From: Actinomadura rubrisoli
GTDB taxonomy: Bacteria > Actinomycetota > Actinomycetes > Streptosporangiales > Streptosporangiaceae
Assembly (NCBI RefSeq): GCF_004349215.1
Contig: NZ_SMKU01000015.1
Span: 1 to 59,375 of the forward strand
DNA: 59,375 nucleotides
Reading direction: 5' to 3'
Shown here: positions 57,501-59,375 of the stretch, piece after piece
How the letters are laid out: each line of letters begins with the position of its first letter
Numbering within the stretch: the stretch's first letter is position 1
Position numbers and translations under genes: made by a program
Notes under the pieces: model-generated
The model's database searches: none
Told to the model about the DNA's origin: nothing
Seen by the model: only the letters and a program-made list of their open reading frames with translations

Positions 57501-58138
57501 AGATCCTGGAGACCGGATACCCGCGCAACGACGTCCTGAGCAGCCCAGAGTTCGGCGCCATCGGCGCCCGCATACGCGCACGCCTCGGGATCGCCAAGGA
57601 CAAGAAGGTCATCCTCTACGCGCCGACCTGGCGGGACGACCAGCACCACGCCCCCGGCCGGCGCGGGTTCTCCCTGCAACTGGACGTCGAGACCCTTCGC
57701 CGTTCCCTCGGCGACGACCACGTCCTGCTCCTCCGGACCCACTACCTGATCACCGACCGGGATCGTCCGGCCAGGGACGATTTCACGATCGACGTGTCTC
57801 GCTACCCCGACATCGCCGACCTCTACCTCGCGGCCGACGTGCTCGTGACCGACTACTCGTCCGCCATGTTCGACTTCGCGTGCACGGGCCGTCCGATGCT
57901 CTTCTACACCTACGACCTGGAGCGCTACCGCGACCACGTGCGCGGCTTCTACCTCGACTTCGAGAACGAAGCCCCCGGCCCGCTCCTATCCACCTCCACC
58001 GACATCGCCGAGGCGCTGCGCACAATCGACGAGGTCCAAGACACCTACGTGGACGCCTATGACACCTTCTTCGACAAGTACTGCCCGCACGACGACGGCC
58101 AAGCATCCGCCAGAGCAGTAGACCGCCTCCTCCCATAG
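54575..58138 (+). CDS. Bifunctional GT2 glycosyltransferase / CDP-glycerol glycerophosphotransferase
   Basis: 1187-residue paralogue of the preceding gene, 14 nt downstream. GT2 domain: SVVVPFHDVEEHLAECLESLARQTLRDLEVIMVDDGSADGG and VDGDDALPPYAYE. Middle domain: VRWDGGVLVVEGHAHFSRLEVSS and YDWSGFSVRIE. TagF domain: TWHGTPLKRLAHDLKDMPFKR (His about 921), ILYAPTWRDDQ, LLLRTHYLI and VTDYSSAMFDFACTGRPM. The link between the middle and C-terminal domains is short and lacks the Ala/Gly repeats. GTG start with ACGGAG upstream. The two enzymes probably build two polymers, or initiate and extend one. Confidence 0.94.
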   Translation: MPPKISVVVPFHDVEEHLAECLESLARQTLRDLEVIMVDDGSADGGAVVAKEFAGRDDRFVLIQRENEGPGPARNAGIERAAGQYLAFVDGDDALPPYAYELMVGTLEATGSDLVGGNVLRLDGDRVWQSWLHTEPYAATVKSTHITRHPVLLQDRTVWNKVYRRSFWDAHRFEFPTMLYEDPPVSMAAHVLATAVDVLDTTVYFWRRRPGSITQKRHEMGNITDRMASLEMVRGILGDHAPALLPAYDGYALDLDVRALILALPAASDEDRARLIDLGAGIVAEAASSAVGGLEAIKRLEMHLLRERMLPELLDVLRFEEDGLHDVPLVSRGRLRQRWYARYPFFGDAQRAIPDEVYDVTNEFRLWTQVDRVRWDGGVLVVEGHAHFSRLEVSSADHSRIRIWMRDATTGQEVRLPVERIRCPEATSRSGQSLVSYDWSGFSVRIEPEDLQDGDEWRTSTWELFAEVTTQGRKAAQRLTSTAPAVNWAPARPVDEHVAVQPAAATDDGFVIHVKRAKAIITGYRQVGDALELTGWTRRALGASAAIVAARRHGGTEIRGEVTLRPAAGMRMEKGTGFDFTATLPLDGLLSGDAADLGPCAAHLRDAIDWDIRLTGTGGPLKLTVARNLAGARYASHGREFALTRTAYGNLRGVERSFRPVVTSATWTPDGRLALTGDLADPEHRPAHLILRRRRSGEEHQIPLTWEDERFTAVFTPAKMPEFGAETPLRSGSWEVLAPTRSSDNAENEAAADTAWSAPGTVAVVVERAAIPSLPTWRPTGTHEVEVGVYQTDALQLRSRLVLAEDERGKYAQRLIRERDYPVHLRSPLADIAVFDSYDASQYSCNPRAVYEEITRRHPDLECVWISKDGQFTVEGEAKTVLAGTREHYRVLARARYIVTNYGLPPWFAKRDGQTYMQTWHGTPLKRLAHDLKDMPFKRTEKLDWMEHEIPRWDVLLSPNPFTTEIMRRAFRFDGEILETGYPRNDVLSSPEFGAIGARIRARLGIAKDKKVILYAPTWRDDQHHAPGRRGFSLQLDVETLRRSLGDDHVLLLRTHYLITDRDRPARDDFTIDVSRYPDIADLYLAADVLVTDYSSAMFDFACTGRPMLFYTYDLERYRDHVRGFYLDFENEAPGPLLSTSTDIAEALRTIDEVQDTYVDAYDTFFDKYCPHDDGQASARAVDRLLP

Positions 58139-58226
58139 AGAGCACCGAACCAGGACGACCACCAGCCGCCCTACCGGACGAACCCCTCTCTACCAACCCC
58201 GGGGCGCTCCAGCGGAGAGTGCAAGA

Positions 58227-59044
58227 AGCCATCTCATTTGGATTGGTAGCCCGCGGTCGTGGAGATGGTCGAGCGGTTGGTGCCCGAGGAGTTGTGGGAG
58301 CTGTTCCAGCGGGTGGTGCCGCCTGCTCCGACGCGGCCGCAGGGCGGTGGTCGGCGTCGGCGCGGGGATTGTGAGGCGCTGGCGGCGATCATCTTTGTGG
58401 CGGTTGCACCTGGCAGCAATTGCCGCCGGTGTTCGGGCCGTCCGGTCCCACCGCGCACCGGCGCTTCACCGAGTGGACCGCCGCGCGGGCCTGGGCCAAG
58501 CTGCACCGCCTGGTCTTGGACGAGCTGGGCGCGCGCGGGGAGCTCGACTGGTCCAGGTACGCGATCGACTCGGTCAGCGTCCGCGCCGCCAAAGGGGGGA
58601 CCTGACGGGCCCGAACCCTGTCGATCGCGGCAAACGCGGGTCGAAGATCCACCTGCTGGTCAACCGTGCCGGACTGCCCCTGTCTGTCGGTATCTCAGCG
58701 GCCAACACCCAGGACAAGCTCGCACCGGAGCCACTGGTGCGGGACATCGCGCCGATCCGTTCCCGGCGCGGCCCGCGCCGACGCCGACCTGCCGAGGCCG
58801 ACAAGGATGACGACCACGCTGACCCGCGCCGCTGGCTGCGCAGCCGCGGCATCGCCCGCTGCGGCATCGAGTCCTCCGACCGGCTGGGCCGAACACCGCC
58901 GGGTGCTGGAACGCACAGTGTCCTGGCTGAGCGGCTGCCGCCGCCTGTACCGCCGCTACGAACGCAAACCCCGAGCACTTCCTGGCCTTGCCGACATCGC
59001 CGTCACTTCGATCTGCCACCGTCGACTCACCAAATGGGATGGCT
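58227..59044 (+). mobile_element. Decayed IS5-family insertion sequence
   Basis: About 818 bp bounded by imperfect 15-bp terminal inverted repeats: AGCCATCTCATTTGG at 58227-58241 and, inverted, AGCCATCCCATTTGG at 59030-59044 (one mismatch). The single transposase frame is broken. No clear target duplication could be recognised. Confidence 0.75.
58259..59038 (+). pseudogene. IS5-family transposase, frameshifted
   Basis: Pieces of one transposase lie in different frames. MVERLVPEELWELFQRVVPPAP (from 58265) opens in one. The second, from about 58420, has VFGPSGPTAHRRFTEWTAARAWAKLHRLVLDELGARGELDWSRYAIDSVSVRAAKGG and ends at TGA 58603-58605. The third has LTGPNPVDRGKRGSKIHLLVNRAGLPLSVGISAANTQD. 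The last has LERTVSWLSGCRRLYRRYERKPRAL and HRRLTK near the right end. At least three frameshifts plus a damaged central DDE region make it inactive. Confidence 0.85.
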
Positions 59045-59375
59045 CCCAAGGGCAACGCTGTATCCCCTGATCATGAAAGTGGCGCCTGTAACCGACAAGA
59101 CCAACCCCTCGACCCGCTCACTGCCGCTGAGCAAGGGGAAGGGATCTCGCCGGAGGCGCAAATGATCTTGCCGGGTGTGGCCGAAAGCAGGTGTCAGGCG
59201 TCGAGCGGTCGATGATGCATGCGGCAGGTGGCGGCCATCAGGCCATGCCACACGGGCTCCGGCGAAAAGGGACGGTGGCCAGTTAGCCCCGCTTGCGGGG
59301 TGTGCGGGCGGAGTGGCGGGGTGTCGGGCCATGTCTGGATCGGTAGCTGGTCGCTGGACGGCGGTGGGGTTGGGG
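59045..59375. other. Sequence downstream of the IS element
   Basis: No gene can be supported. Several short frames cross the region without recognisable motifs or ribosome-binding sites. It may contain more insertion-sequence debris. Confidence 0.4.

Overview
The window is a stretch of high-GC actinobacterial chromosome. Third codon positions are almost all G or C, GTG and TTG starts are common, and many genes overlap by four bases. Paired XRE/DUF397 genes, tandem glycosyltransferase/glycerophosphotransferase genes and a SigD (ShbA)-type sigma factor suggest Actinomadura or another Streptosporangiales genus; that placement is inference. As I recall the maps, the gene order rplM-rpsI-glmM ... 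glmS ... nnr-alr-tsaE-tsaB-rimI-tsaD-groES-groEL1 ... sigD-rsdA-(DUF5319)-guaB-guaB3-choD ... guaA follows the conserved segment also found in Mycobacterium and, in part, Streptomyces.

Layout. 1-2.8 kb: ribosomal proteins L13 and S9, then glmM. 2.9-8.2 kb: a secreted HNH lipoprotein, a DUF389 membrane protein and a tightly overlapping operon of two ATPase/permease ABC pairs. 8.2-13.2 kb: coaA, glmS and another ABC pair. 13.2-14.8 kb: an XRE regulator with two DUF397 genes. 15.1-22.8 kb: NAD(P)HX repair, alanine racemase, a hydrolase and the t6A set tsaE/tsaB/rimI/tsaD, interrupted by a repeat-bearing membrane protein. 22.9-27.7 kb: a phosphotransferase, a long hendecad coiled-coil protein and a THUMP-like methyltransferase, all on the minus strand. 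27.8-30.1 kb: CIRCE-controlled groES-groEL. 30.2-35.2 kb: sigma/anti-sigma pair, DUF5319, guaB and guaB3. 35.3-41.7 kb: glpD, a TetR regulator, a succinate-semialdehyde dehydrogenase and a ChoD-like GMC oxidoreductase. 41.8-45.2 kb: a small secreted protein and two M43 metalloproteases flanking an AlkD-like gene. 45.4-49.7 kb: guaA, ahpD, ahpC and a divergent oxyR. 50.3-58.1 kb: two giant tandem wall-polymer synthases. 58.2-59.0 kb: a decayed IS5-family element.

Functional links: glmM and glmS (UDP-GlcNAc precursors), alr (D-Ala) and the two polymer synthases all feed the cell envelope. guaB and guaA make GMP. ahpC/ahpD/oxyR form a peroxide-response unit. Two signals that no single gene explains stand out. 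First, short tandem repeats of 8 to 31 bp sit on, or just after, the stop codons of at least eight plus-strand genes. Second, many genes have a TANNNT -10 box 6-8 nt upstream of the start codon, which predicts leaderless transcripts. The first polymer synthase also carries a modular Ala/Gly/Asn/Arg repeat insert that its tandem paralogue lacks.
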